The notes below the pieces were generated by a model that did not search any database, was not told where the DNA came from, and saw only the letters and a list, made by a program, of their open reading frames with translations. From assembly GCF_027887165.1 (NCBI RefSeq), contig NC_077234.1:254231158-254295157 (forward strand): DNA of 64,000 nucleotides. The letters run 5' to 3'. This document shows positions 1 through 10,756 of the stretch, one piece after another (the stretch's first letter is position 1; every line of letters starts with the position of its first letter). This DNA is from Monodelphis domestica. Taxonomy: Eukaryota > Chordata > Mammalia > Didelphimorphia > Didelphidae. A program made the position numbers and the translations under genes.

Positions 1-634
1 ATTGTTGGGGATATCAACTAATAAAATCTACCTTTTCCCTCAAAATCTGACCCTTTGCAGGGTATCTTTGATCCTTGGATGAGCCAAGGTTACATGATCT
101 ACACTCTCTGATCTTAATGTCCCCTTGCTAACTGATCTAATTTCTAGGCTAAACCTCAAGAAAGAAATAGTCTTTAGATTAGAATCAGAGTAAAGGAGAA
201 GTCAGATTTAGGGTGTGGCCACATCTACCCTGTTGAGAGCAAAGTCTCTTCAAGGCTAAATTAATTAGTTCTGGTCCATCCTTTCTTGCTCTTTGGTTTC
301 TCAAGAGTAGAAGCAGTGTCACAAGTTTGAGGAATATCAGGATCTTGTTAGTTTCCTCACTGGAAAAAAACAGATATCTCTGGGAGCTCAAAGCTGGGTC
401 CTAGAAGTGCTCTCGATCCCGGAGTCTGGATCCAGCTCCCAAATGGCAGTTAAGCTCCCAAGATGCTAGTGCCCCAGATTCCAAGGGTTGCTCTGACTTA
501 CAGCATTTCATTCATTCCTGTATGCTTACTCTGTCAACTTATTTTCTTTCCTAAAATCTATCCTAACAAAACAAAACAAAACAAAACTTTGAGATACAGA
601 CCAAATTGTGATATTGCTAAATCAAAGAATATAT
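1..634. other. Unassigned AT-rich DNA with short AAAAC repeat
   Basis: I recognise no gene here. The open frame at 185-391 (minus) has no similarity I can name. A short (AAAAC)n run lies at about 565-587 and may be the degraded tail of a retroelement. Confidence 0.4.
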
Positions 635-778
635 GATTTTTGAGTCCTTTGGGGAGGGCTCCAAATTGCCCTCCAGAATGGTTGGATCATTTCACAACTC
701 CATCAACAATGTATTACATACTATGGAAATAGATGATCAATGACCATGTAAATCTCAGTGGAATTGCACATTGGCTAT
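635..778 (+). mobile_element. L1 3' fragment, inverted (twin-priming) structure
   Basis: Bases 650-719 match the antisense strand of the L1 ORF2 C-terminal region (compare 29965-30030). Bases 725-778 match L1 3'UTR in sense orientation (compare 60075-60135, including AGTGGAATTGCACAT). ORF2 sequence inverted next to a sense 3'UTR is the usual product of twin priming during L1 insertion. No poly(A) tail survives. Confidence 0.6.
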
Positions 779-899
779 TGTGGCATTTAAAAGAGTAGGG
801 GTCATAAACTGTAGTGAGTAAAATAGTGGAAGATATAAATTATTGTAGATATAAGAGTGGGTGAGTAAATTGTGACCTCAGAAAATATGTTTCACTACA
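770..899. repeat. Unnamed repeat shared with 36265-36424
   Basis: Starting at GTGGCATTTAAAAGAG and ending at CACTACAG, this stretch is clearly similar, in the same orientation, to 36265-36424. Both copies abut a minus-strand LTR on their right. It could be a short interspersed repeat or part of an ERV; I cannot name the family. Confidence 0.6.
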
Positions 900-1038
900 G
901 GAAGAGAGAGAGAGAGAGAGAGAGTGGGGTCAACCAGAACTATATCCTACTTATGTATACATGAAATGTTTGCACTCAGCATGACACAAATGGGATGCTG
1001 GGTAGGAGAGTCCTGGGGAGCAAAATTCTAATTGCACA
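900..1038 (-). repeat. ERV-A 3' LTR, truncated
   Basis: This segment matches 5432-5564, the 5' LTR of the same element, including GGGGTCAACCAGAACTATAT and GGGATGCTGGGTAGGAGAGT. On the minus strand it starts TGTGCAATTAG, immediately after a purine-rich GGGGGAT tract at 1039-1045 (polypurine tract). Only the first roughly 140 bases are present. A (GA)n run at 903-924 marks where similarity to the 5' LTR stops, so the U3-R-U5 remainder is lost or replaced. Confidence 0.7.
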
Positions 1039-2460
1039 ATCCCCCTGTGGTTCCATTGGGGAAAAGCATGTACAAATTTCCTAGATTTACAAGCCTAGTT
1101 TCCCCAATGAATCATTATTCATAACCACTTATATCTCTAAAGATCCTTAACTAGAGGTACATACAATATTATACTTTCTAAGGAGAAATTACAATACTTT
1201 GGGGATAATAGGGAAATAAAAGAGAAAGAACAAAACCAATGATTGCTAAACACATTGTCAAAAAGCACATTGGGGGAAATCCCATTTGACTTAAGAGCTA
1301 ACATTCAAAATAAATATATTCAGTGCCCCCACATTTCAATTCACTACATCCCAAAGTTCACTGTGGATCTTTTGGTGCAGTGTGTAGTTTCTGCAGGTAT
1401 CTTCATGGTGCCTTCTCTAAAGAGTTCACTTTCTTGATTTTGGGAGTTAGTGAGTTTCTTAGCCTAAAATGTCTCTAAAAGATATCAAACTTTGCACTAT
1501 AGGATAATAATACAACCCCCCCCCAAGGAGAGTGTTGACCAAAACCTGGATCACCCTGGGATACATGACTGAGTTATGAGGTACATGAGTCAATTGTTAA
1601 AGTAAAAAAAAAATAGAAGAAAGGAAAAAATCAAAATCACCTTATATATAAAAATTCTGAGTAAGATTGAGATTAAGCAAGAATAGGACCTAGAATCAGG
1701 GCCCAATGAAGTGATTTATGTCCCATATACCTGTAGGACCAGTGCAGCAATATGCATTTACCCAATCAGCAGCCAGGACTACAGAAAATTGCCATACTAT
1801 GAAAGAGAGAAAAGGGACTAGACTTTGAAGCAAAAGGGAAATAGCATTCCCTAATCTGATTTTTCCTTCACTTATAGGGATAAGGGAGCCAAAAATGGCA
1901 GTCAAACTGAAGTACTTTGTCTGATCTGGGGAAATCCTGCATCTGATGTCAAACAGCCACTTCCTTGAACCTGAAACAAGTGCTCTGTCTTGGCCCAGAT
2001 TCTCATCAATCTTACGGGAATGGGTTGGTCTTCTTGAACTTATGTTTCTTAGCACTGTACAATGGCTCTTTTGGGCTCCCTTCTTCTGAAATCAGACACA
2101 ATTGTTAGTCAAAGTCCCATAATATTAAATAATCAATGGCACGTTTCCATAGTCTAAAGCTTTTGGGTATGTGTTATTATTAGGGCTAATGAATATTGTA
2201 AATTTATATTAGTGGAAAATAAAAAAAAAACATTCATATTGGCTGCTTGAACTACATGTACAAAAAATAAGAGAGGAAAGAAAATTAAAATATCCTATTG
2301 CACAAAAAAAGGAAAAACAATGATAAAAATTTTAAGAAATTAAAAATTCATAGTGCACATTCCATGATATACTGTGTTAGCCAAGCAGAGGCACAATACA
2401 AAGGTTTCTCACTCAAAAATAAGATCTATGCCCTTTTATCTTGGCCATGATCCACAGTGT
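1039..2460 (-). pseudogene. ERV-A 3' region between pol and LTR, no env seen
   Basis: Shared with 17240-18416 (ERV-B) and 47486-48840 (ERV-C, same strand as here). On the minus strand it begins with pyrimidine-rich DNA, then an acceptor-like TGTCTGATTTCAG ending at 2086, then a frame containing KEPLY and AKKHK that soon stops. An overlapping minus-strand frame of 119 codons at 1696-2055 is open, with hydrophobic stretches around residues 48-58 and 72-92. I see no surface-glycoprotein cleavage site, no immunosuppressive-domain-like motif and no CX6CC. It may be an accessory region, a very decayed env, or non-coding. Function unknown. Confidence 0.5.
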
Positions 2461-2469
2461 GAGTGTTCA

Positions 2470-3420
2470 TATTTTTTTTAAACCAAGTAACAGCTTTATT
2501 TTAAAAAAAATAGTAGTGAAACAGCTAAAACGCATTCTAAGAAGCCATAGCATACCCACTGCATGCTATATTTCAAATGCATATATAAAATCTGTGTAAA
2601 TAGTTGCCTTCTTATCTTTGGCTATTATATAGGCATGTTTTAAAGCTATAAGATCTACATCTTGAGCACTTATATTTAAGGGCAGTGTAATAACTCCAGT
2701 ATAGCATATGTCATCCCTTGTGAAAGAAGAACCATCAGTGAATAAGAATAAGTCTGTGTTGTCTAAAGAAGTGTCCAGGAGTTTATCTCAAGGTTTTTCA
2801 GCCATGAACACTAAATATTCTCAACTGTGCAATGGTTCTCCTGAGACTGGTAAATCAGGAAGCAAGGTTTCAGGATTAAGAACTATACAGCATTTTAAGG
2901 TAATATTCTCATTACCTAACACGTTTACCTCATGTCTAATGAGTCTTTGATCAGAAAATGCCTGAGTTCTATGTCTTAGTAATAATGCTTCAACTTCATG
3001 TGGGCATATTAGGGTTAATGGGCTTCCCAAGACTAAATCAGCAGATTTAGTTACCAAAAAGCTGTGGCAGTTACACTTCTAAGACATGGCGGTGCTCCAG
3101 AAGCTACTGGGTCCAGCTGAGCTGAATAATAAGCAATTGAATGCTGAACAGGTTCTAAAGTTTTAGTTAAAACAGTTGAATATATCCCTCTCTGTTCATG
3201 TACATGCCAAGTAAATGTCTTTTTTGTAATCTGGAATGTCTAGAGCAGGGGTAGACAGGGTACCCTATTTTAATTTGAAAGAATTTACAATTGTTCCACC
3301 TCTAATTTAAGAGCTTCGGGGACTGAATTTTTTGTCAGAGCTATAAGAGAATTAGTGATTTTCCCATAGAAAGAGATCCACAGTCTACAAAATCCTGTTC
3401 CTCCTAAAATTGGTCAATTC
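2470..3420 (-). pseudogene. pol: ERV-A pol: RT connection and RNase H
   Basis: Read on the minus strand, 3420-3060 aligns with the RT thumb/connection region seen at 16930-17130 and 63190-63480. The frame at 3057-2821 (78 codons) continues through the connection domain (LGSPLTLICPHEVEALLL). RNase H follows: FTDGSSF at 2742-2722 has the first catalytic Asp; further on come AQDVDLIAL (the usual Glu is Asp) and YTDFIYAF near 2575-2600. The stretch ends in AT-rich DNA. Polymerase palm, protease and integrase are all missing, so this is a remnant of a class I-like pol. The gag remnant abuts it directly at 3423. Confidence 0.75.
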
Positions 3421-3422
3421 AG

Positions 3423-4440
3423 TCAGCTAGTCTTAAAGTAGTTTTTAACCACTTTACAACAATGTTTAATGAATTGTTTATGTATTTGTCTAACATCCCT
3501 TTTTCTGGAGAGATACATGTCCCTATATCTACCTCCCAGCTCAATCAGACCATCCAAAAACTGGGTGTTTTTTTTTTTGCACTTAATATTTTTAATCTTT
3601 GACCATGTTCCAAGCCTATCAGAGCAAGTTCTCATTGTTGTAAGTAATGCCTCTCTAGACTGGCATAATTTTAAGAAGTCTTGCTCATTGTTGGGGCACC
3701 ATCTTGGTTCTTCCTGGGGTCAGTGAATTGCTTCCTACCTTGGGCATAATTGACAAGAGAGATGATTTTGTTTTTTTCTCTTTCTGTTAAAAAAAGTTTA
3801 GAGCAAATTTTCCATATCCTGCCATGAAGGATCATATGTACAACAAATGTTTTCAACCTTTTTAATAACTCTAATAGGCTCATCTTCAAAATAAGGGTAT
3901 TTTGCTTAAATCTTCAATATATTGGGGCATAAAGAGTGTAGTGTCTTAAGGACACCACATCTCCAGTTTTATTGGAGATGGCTACTTCCCTTAAAGTAAA
4001 TAGGCCTTTAACTTAGTTATTTGTGATTTTTGCTTCTTGGTTGAATTTTCGTGTTGCCATGGATCAGGGGAGGGAAGGGGGAAGAGTAGATGAGCTAAGT
4101 GGGAAGATTGGTCTGGGGGTGGGGAGGCAGGGTGGGAGGAATAGAGGCAGGGCTGGGGCCAGGGTTGTGGTCATGGGAAAGGAGTAGGGGGATGGTCTTG
4201 GACAAGGGAGGGGGCAGGGCAGGCTAGAGGAAGAGGAGGGAAAGGCTGAGACGGGGAAGAAGAGGAATTGTCAGAGTAAAGGGATATCTGGCAGGGGCAG
4301 AAGTGGGGAGAGGAAGGAGTGGGGACTGGATGGGACTGGAGAGGGCACTTGGGAGAGATGGAAAAATCGAACAATAGGGGGAGAGGGTAGAGTCGAGCCC
4401 TAGACTTGCAAGAGCTGAACAAGATGAGAGAGTATGTATT
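3423..4440 (-). pseudogene. gag: ERV-A gag remnant (capsid and proline-rich part)
   Basis: The minus-strand frame 3635-3423 (MRTCSDRLGTWSKI ... FLDGLIELGGRYRD) is the capsid C-terminal region; its counterpart in ERV-B is at 14917-15105. Frame 3889-3671 corresponds to the capsid core at 14690-14840. Bases 4422-4171 encode a Pro/Ser-rich stretch, as expected for the spacer upstream of capsid; on the plus strand this appears as a G-rich tract. Stops and frame changes separate the pieces. The zinc knuckle and everything up to the RT thumb are deleted. Confidence 0.75.
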
Positions 4441-5252
4441 CAGCTTGAGACATACTATAGGCAGATTTGAATGAAGGGGAATCTTCCTTCTAAATTTTGA
4501 AATTACTCAAGTGTTTCTCAGTGCTGTCTATTTGAGTCTGTAGTTTAATCAAGGTAACCTTTTGTTGATTTTTCTTGAGGAGAAAATATGCTATGAATAA
4601 GAGCCCTCACAGGAACAGCGCTTAATAAAACCATTCTGAAGTATTAAACAGTTTAAACTCAGTAAAGTTCTCTGGGAACAAAAGCTGTTTCCAATACCAT
4701 TCTTAGACATGCCCCTCTTAGTTTAAAAAATGGAGGGTGGCTGAAAGGCTTTAGCTAAAAGAAAAAACAAAAGCTTTCTCCCCACTCTCACAGCCAGGAG
4801 CATGGAAACCACCTTGCTAGTTTAAAATCAATTTGGGAGCTTAATGGGGGTGGGGTTAGGTGGGGGTGGGCAGCATGGTAGAGACCCATGATCTCCCACT
4901 CATCACACATCCATGTTGTACTTCTAGGCTGCAGCTGTTCTAAAAAGCCATTTCAGCTCCAAGCTGGAAATTCAATTGACTACTGCCCATTTGAGACCCA
5001 CATGGGGAGGGGTATAGCCACACCAAGAGGCAAGGGGCCAGCTACTTAGCTTCTCACTTCTGAGCAGAGAGAATCTGCAGTGCTCTGGGTCAGCAGCAAG
5101 GAACACTGGTGCAGGAAGATGGGTGCAGCCAGATGAGTGCAGACAGAGAAAAAAAACTCTGAATAGACTTCCCTGGAGGGAAAAGGCAAAAAGCTTGCAA
5201 CAGGAAAGAAATGAGTAAGGGTCCTAAATTCCAGATTTCATGTTGCCAAAAA
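4441..5252 (-). other. ERV-A leader / 5' gag region
   Basis: This lies between the gag remnant and the right-hand LTR, so by position it is the untranslated leader and start of gag on the minus strand. I see no continuous frame. Directly next to the LTR, the minus strand reads TGGCAACATGAAATCTGG (5248-5231), which sits where a primer-binding site should be; I could not match it to a tRNA. Confidence 0.45.
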
Positions 5253-5564
5253 TGTAAGATTTAAATCAATATCAATTACTCCAAGAATTAATTTTATAAA
5301 GTTCATTAATAATCACTTGAAGTAGAAGGAATAAAAAATAAAAGTATAAAAACTAATTATTTAACAAAAATAAGACCACATGAGTAAATTCTCCTGCCTG
5401 GCTCAAAGCCAGCTTTCACAGCTGGGATCAGAGGAAGAGAGAGAGAGGCGGGGTCAACCAGAACTATATTGTACTTTATGCAAGCAATGTTTGCACTCAA
5501 TGTGGAGACACAAATGGGATGCTGGGTAGGAGAGTCCTGGGGAGAAAAATTCTAATTATACACA
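5253..5564 (-). repeat. ERV-A 5' LTR
   Basis: On the minus strand it starts TGTGTATAATTAG and ends CTTACA, about 312 bases. The first 130 bases match the truncated left copy at 900-1038. Internal (GA)n at 5433-5448. With 900-1038 it brackets gag-pol remnants on the same strand, so 900-5564 is one provirus with large internal deletions. The target duplication cannot be judged because the other LTR is truncated. Confidence 0.65.
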
Positions 5565-5808
5565 TATATTGTTTATTACTTTTAAACAGCAATACTTTTA
5601 TTTTTGTTGAAAAGAAACTTACAGAAAAATACTCAAGAAAACTTAATCTCAAACTGAAGGTTAAAACCAAAATGAAATATTGTTATTATATCTGATATTA
5701 TCTAATTATACTCTTATATTCAACAAACTATCTTGAAATAATGAAATTTATATTTATCACATTTTCAGTTACACTAAATTAACAAATATTTCTACTATCT
5801 AATTGAGA
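5565..5808. other. AT-rich DNA, nothing recognised
   Basis: No open frame, repeat family or RNA gene that I recognise. Confidence 0.4.
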
Positions 5809-6149
5809 AACTAAAATTTACTCTCATACAGAGTTAGGAAATCAAACTACTGAAGGTTGTGATTGTCACATGTGAAGAATGTTTTTTAATTAATTAAGAA
5901 CAGTTTTCCATTGTTATAGAATTCATTTTCTATCCCTCCCTATCTCCCTCCTCACTTCTATAGCCAATAAGCAATTCCACCGGATTTTCCATGTATCATT
6001 GGTCAAAACCCATTTTGATATTATTAATATTTGCAATAGAGTGATCATTTAGAGTCTACATCGAATTGAGGTACTAAAATTTACTCTCATACAGAGCTAG
6101 AAAACCAAATTACTAAAGGCTGTAATTGTGGAAAATGAAGAATGTTTTA
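5809..6149 (-). mobile_element. L1 3'UTR fragment between about 80-bp direct repeats
   Basis: Bases 5886-6061 match the antisense L1 3' end seen at 21000-21180 and 29275-29460 (TTTTCCATTGTTATA ..., CCTCACTTC ..., CATTGGTCAAAACC). The flanks 5809-5885 and 6062-6149 are diverged copies of each other (ACTAAAATTTACTCTCATAC in both). The arrangement fits an L1 insertion with an unusually long target duplication. Confidence 0.6.
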
Positions 6150-7899
6150 AAAGCATAAGCAGGTATCGGTCATCTCTGTGTGAAATCAGCAGTACTTGGA
6201 AAAGGGATTTTGGCAGCAAGAATATTGACTAATTGGTAGATAATGAATACGGAATATGAAAGGACTGAGCTTGCCAATTGTTTTGAATGAAGAGGAGGAA
6301 GGAGCAAGCAAACAATAGACATCTAATATGACTGCTAGGTTCGTGGTTTGGAACATGAATAGTAGAGGCAAATTAAGTGATCAGGAAGGCAAATATTTCT
6401 TTCTTAGGTATTGGAGGACTTATAGGACTCCCTCCGGAACCCTATAAGTAGAGGATGATAGATACAAATTATGCTTAAAAGATATACTGTGCCTATCTTG
6501 GCTCCTAGTGCACCTTACATCTCACAGCTCAAGAAGGCACAAAAGTATCTTAAAATAGATAGCTTCAGAGAGTTGTAAAGGGACCTGCTATCAAATCTGC
6601 TGCCAAACACCACAGAAAGGGAAAAAAGGAGAATAAGATAAACTTTTTGAATAGAGACCAGGATAAAAGCCACTTTAAGTCTTGAGATATTTTGGAGTTC
6701 TTCCTGTGACATTTAGCTATGGTAATAATTTTGGGTGCCATTTCCAGGAACTTTAATGTGTAATAACGTGTTTTAGGACATTGGTTTTTGTATTAATACA
6801 TATGTGTACTGTAGGATGATTATCAGGCGTCGTGTGGCTCCTGCCAAGCTAAGAGCACTATTGCAAAGATAGCTACTTCACAATGTTCATAGAAGGTTAT
6901 TACTCTGATTTCTGCGAGATATTCTGACTCTTCACTTCCCTGGCTACATATTTCAAACCTGGCTTTCTTTATAGAGGGTTTACTTCAGAAATTTTGCTTA
7001 ATGGGAACTGTTTGGATATTTCTGGATAGATCATTAGCCTAGAAATTTTGTCAGGTTTACTCATTTCTTTTCCCTGAAGACTGACATAACACTGCATGCT
7101 TCCTTAGGGTAAGCCATATATGATGAGAATGCTATGTGATATTTAATAAAGTGAGGGTGCGTTATATAGATTTAGCTCTATCATTGGGGAGGGAGGGCGT
7201 TGTCATTTTTTTCAAAGAACCCACATACATTTTTATATGAAAATTTTACTTTTATACATGCATTCAGTTTATTTTAAATGAATCTTTTCTTTTTAATGCT
7301 AGTGGTAATATTGCAATCCTCTTTTTTAGGAGTCATTAGCTAGGACTTTATCTGATAATCTCTCTCACCTTCTCAACTTTACTGCATTGAAGCACAGTTG
7401 AAATGTATTAGAATGACAATGTAACAGTGTTAGCTCCTCCTACTTGAATAATATTTGCTTGTTTGTAAATTGTATTTCTTCCATTTTTGTAGCACTATTT
7501 TTTCAGCCTTTTCTAGAAAATCTTTTTTTCTTATTCCTAACCTATTTTTTCTTTTAATTTCCATTTCATCATTATCAAATTTTGCTATGTTCATTTAAAA
7601 CAATTAGACACACTATTCTAATTATTGTTTGCTCTTTAAATTGTCAGTATTGTTTTCTTATTCTTTAGTTTCCTGGTCTTTATAAATTAATTAACATTTT
7701 TATTGTTGCCACACTCCATGGATTTTTATACATATACAGAGAGTCATATTTTCTTCACACAACTGGATTGCTCATTCATATCTAATTTGTTGACTTCCCA
7801 AACAGTAAGGTCAGGTTTCTATTAGTTTAACAGCTGTACTTAATAAAATCAGGGAGGAGAAGTTCACTGAACTATTACATATTTATTCTATTGGTCATC
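6150..7899. other. No gene recognised
   Basis: Mixed unique-looking and AT-rich DNA. Minus-strand frames of 61 and 65 codons (6186-6371, 6515-6712) resemble nothing I know and sit in no coding context. Parts of 7200-7900 may be very old repeat. Confidence 0.4.
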
Positions 7900-8290
7900 A
7901 TTATATTTCTAATTAACCAGTTCTTTAGCTCACATTTTCCTTTAAAATGTCAGATTGCTCTCCAGAATGTTTGCATCAGTTTGTAGCTCCACAAGCAATG
8001 AATTAATGTCCTGATTTTTCCACATTCTCTCCATTTCCATTTCCAATTTCCCTACATTTTTATTTTCCTTTTTTGTAATGCTATCCAGTCTGATGGGTAT
8101 GACGTGGTACCTCAGAGTTGTTTTAATTTGCATTTATCTAATCAACAGTTAATTGGAGCATTTTTCATATTACTGAATATAGTTTTATTTTATACATTTG
8201 AAAAAATAACTGTCCATATTCTTTGAACATTTGGAAATTGGAAAATGCTTTGAATACTTGTAAATCTGACTAAGTTCTCATCAATTAGGT
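7900..8290 (-). mobile_element. Old L1 ORF2 C-terminal fragment
   Basis: The minus-strand frame 8133-7942 contains [16 protein letters not shown] and continues to INSLLVELQT, matching the L1 ORF2 C-terminal segment at 30003-30263 and 59355-59480. It is more diverged than the other copies and has no 3'UTR or tail. Confidence 0.7.
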
Positions 8291-8580
8291 CAATTTTAAC
8301 TTTCGCTTCATCCGAGATCTTTATTGCTAGCCCTTTTTAACTTTAGCTGAATCAGAGTAGACTTTGCTCCCACCCTTTACCTTTTGTCTATTCTCTCTTT
8401 TTTTGTTTCCTTTCAACTTCTTACTTCCCTGTTAGGTAAGATAGATGTCTATACCTGAGTGTGGAGGTTATTTCTACTTTGTGCCAAGTCCAATGACAGT
8501 AAAGTTCAGCCATTTCCCACTACCCCTTCATCTTCCCTTCCTCTGGATTATTTTTGGAAAGAACTTGTAACACATGAACA

Positions 8581-8620
8581 TACATGTGTGTGTGTGTGCA
8601 CGTGTGTATGTGTGTGTACA
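8581..8620. repeat. (TG)n microsatellite
   Basis: Interrupted TG dinucleotide run (TGTGTGTGTGTGCACGTGTG ...). It produces a spurious His/Thr-rich minus-strand frame. Confidence 0.9.
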
Positions 8621-8859
8621 GTGATATCCACGTAGAACATCATGGCAAGAACATACTTTTAGAGGGGAAAAGGAATATAATTTTAGAGGAACTTGTCTAG
8701 CACAGATATTTGTAGAGAGATCCAGAAACTGACAGAATTTCACTTTGATGAACTCATGGTGTTCATTCAGTACTCATTCTGTTGTACTTACTGTGAATTC
8801 TCCCTGTCTAGTCTTAAATTAAATTTGATATCTGGTAGGAATGTAATAGTATCTATGCT

Positions 8860-8888
8860 TTATTCATCCATCCATTCATCCATCCCTT

Positions 8889-8950
<62 letters not shown>

Positions 8951-8967
8951 GTCTGTCTGTCTGTCTC
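8860..8967. repeat. (ATCC)n, (CT)n and (GTCT)n compound microsatellite
   Basis: A short ATCC run is followed by a CT run of about 50 bases (8892-8945) and then GTCT repeats (8946-8967). The 99-codon plus frame across it is an artefact (Ser-Leu run). Confidence 0.95.
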
Positions 8968-9079
8968 TTTCATTTATCTACTGACTTATTGACATCTGTT
9001 TGGTCAGCTGATATTTTTATTTACAAATAAAAGAAAAATCAATAGTTTATCATAAATATGTAAACATATCTTCTTTGTA

Positions 9080-9330
9080 CAAGTGAGGAAATAAGCATTT
9101 GTGTGGCATTACTTATCTTCCAGGCACTGTGCTAAGTTATTTTTTAAACTGTTATCTCATTTGATCATACTTCCAGATAGATATTATTATCAACATTATC
9201 TTATAGTTGAGAAAAATAAGGTAGAGATTAAAGTGACTTTACAAGGATCACATAGCTAATAAGTGTCAGAGATGACAGAAATTCAGGAGTTCCTAACTCA
9301 GTTCCCTGTCCTGTTTAATATCAGCTACAT
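9080..9330 (+). mobile_element. MIR/THER-type SINE
   Basis: Matches the general form of mammalian MIR-related SINEs: CCAGGCACTGTGCTAAG, ATCTCATTTGATC, then an interval ending in CACATAGCTAATAAGTGTC. Diverged, no clear ends. Confidence 0.75.
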
Positions 9331-9385
9331 ATAAGAAGATATTATGAAATTAAATTCTCATGGACCTTTTTGTTTGAAATTTTTT

Positions 9386-10440
9386 TTTTACTTTTCAAGA
9401 ACACAATATTTAATTTTCATACAGGCATCATTACAGTCATTTTTTATTTTTTAATGTAATTTAGTCAGCAGATGTACACCACATATACCCAAATTTAATT
9501 ACAGAACTACTAGAATTAAAACATAATAAATACTTAAAAATCCTTCCCTCCTTAAAGTATTCAAAAGAAAAATATTCAAAAAAAAAGCAAAAAGTATCTA
9601 ATACAGATATACAAAAATAGGGAAACTCTAAACGAATGCAACAATTCACACATAAAAGGTACTAGTTATCATCAGACATTTTTTTCCTTGAAATACTAGA
9701 ATTTTAGACATTTGTTCTTCTCATTTCTGGCTTGCTTCCCAAGAAGGATAAAGGGCCTGATGCAACTGTGACTTCTTATTTTCAGGCTTTGTATATACAC
9801 TCCTGTCAAGGTGTTTCTTGATCTGAGTTTCATTTTATTGAAATACTGGAATTCCATTTTTAGGAGGATATTCTCTGACATTTCTTGTTTTCCTTCTGGA
9901 TTCAGATAAAGAAGGAAAAAAATGTTGATTCTAGTCTCCTTGCTTTTGTAGTTGCCCTCATTTTTTCCACACTCTTCAGAGTCTCAAACTTTTCTTTTTA
10001 GGAAGTGCTTTCTTGAGAGTCTTTTGGTCCTTAATTGAAGAACAACAACTATTTTCCTTCTTTCTGTCCCACTTAATTTTACCAGTGAAGAAATCAGCAT
10101 CTCTATTGCTATCTTCAGACAGTGCAGACTATTTATACAACCTCTCTTCTGTGCGATTATAGAAATATTCCTTTTCTTATTCACTTTGTTCTTCTATATC
10201 ACTGTCATTATTAAAGATGACAGTAGAAATTTTCTATCTGTTTATCTTGTTAGTGCAGGGGAGATTTTTATTTTATGGTTCTGCAGGTGTATTTTGGGGT
10301 TTACAATGAATCTGGGAAGGCTTTTCAAGTATGTTTGGCTTCTTTGATAATGTTTTAAAATCCCTGCCCCCCTTTTTACTGAACTTTCTTGGTGTTTGAA
10401 TTTATTCATGTTATTATGAGAGCTTTGCATTATCTCATCT
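9386..10440 (-). pseudogene. SRFBP1: SRFBP1 processed pseudogene
   Basis: On the minus strand, segments in shifting frames resemble the C-terminal half of SRFBP1 (serum response factor-binding protein 1, a nuclear BUD22-family protein). In order: SLPRFIVN ... HLQNHK (about 10330-10260); EYFYNRTEERLYK followed by a stop (about 10172-10134); SALSEDSNRDADFFTGKI, then a Lys-rich stretch; and near the end YPSWEAS (about 9750) and ILVFQGKK (about 9690). There are several stops and frameshifts and no introns between blocks. A T-run at about 9387 on the plus strand is where a poly(A) tail would lie. These features indicate a retrocopy that is no longer functional. Recognition rests on remembered family sequence; the N-terminal half is not visible. 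Confidence 0.7.
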
Positions 10441-10471
10441 CCTCACTATAATTTTCTTCTGAAGATTCTTG

Positions 10472-10699
10472 AAATGGCTGTGGCAGGGGGAAGCTGGGTG
10501 GCTCAGTGGATTGAGAGTCAAGCCTAGAGATGGGAGGTTCTAGGTTCAAATTTGGCCCTAGACACTTCCCAGCTGTGTGGCCATGGGCAAATCATTTGAC
10601 CCCCATTGCCTAGCCCTAACTGCTCTTTTGCCTTAGAGTCAATACACAGAATTGATTCCAAGATGGAAGGCAAGGGTTAAAAAAAAAATGGCTGTGGCA
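10472..10699 (+). mobile_element. tRNA-derived marsupial SINE with target duplication
   Basis: The body 10486-10685 has the A-box-like GGTGGCTCAGTGG and the B-box-like GGTTCAAATTT, the TGTGTGGCCATGGGCAAATC core, and an A-run at 10680-10688. The flanks AAATGGCTGTGGCA (10472-10485) and the same sequence at 10686-10699 are an exact 14-bp target-site duplication, so this is a comparatively recent insertion. Transcribed by RNA polymerase III if active. Confidence 0.92.
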
Positions 10700-10756
10700 A
10701 TAGCAGAGGGTCACGTGGGGCAGCAGGGGTGGATCATCTAGGTAGACCTTGGGTGG

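Noticed and set aside
1039..2460. Retroviral env gene
   Set aside because: No cleavage site, CX6CC, fusion-peptide or transmembrane arrangement could be read in any of the three copies.
4171..4422. 83-codon Pro/Ser-rich minus-strand frame as an independent gene
   Set aside because: It fits by position as the proline-rich spacer of the ERV-A gag.
8693..8992. 99-codon plus-strand frame with a Ser/Leu repeat
   Set aside because: It is translation of a (CT)n/(GTCT)n microsatellite.
10486..10685. tRNA gene
   Set aside because: The A/B-box-like elements belong to a SINE with a poly(A) tail and target duplication; no cloverleaf fits.
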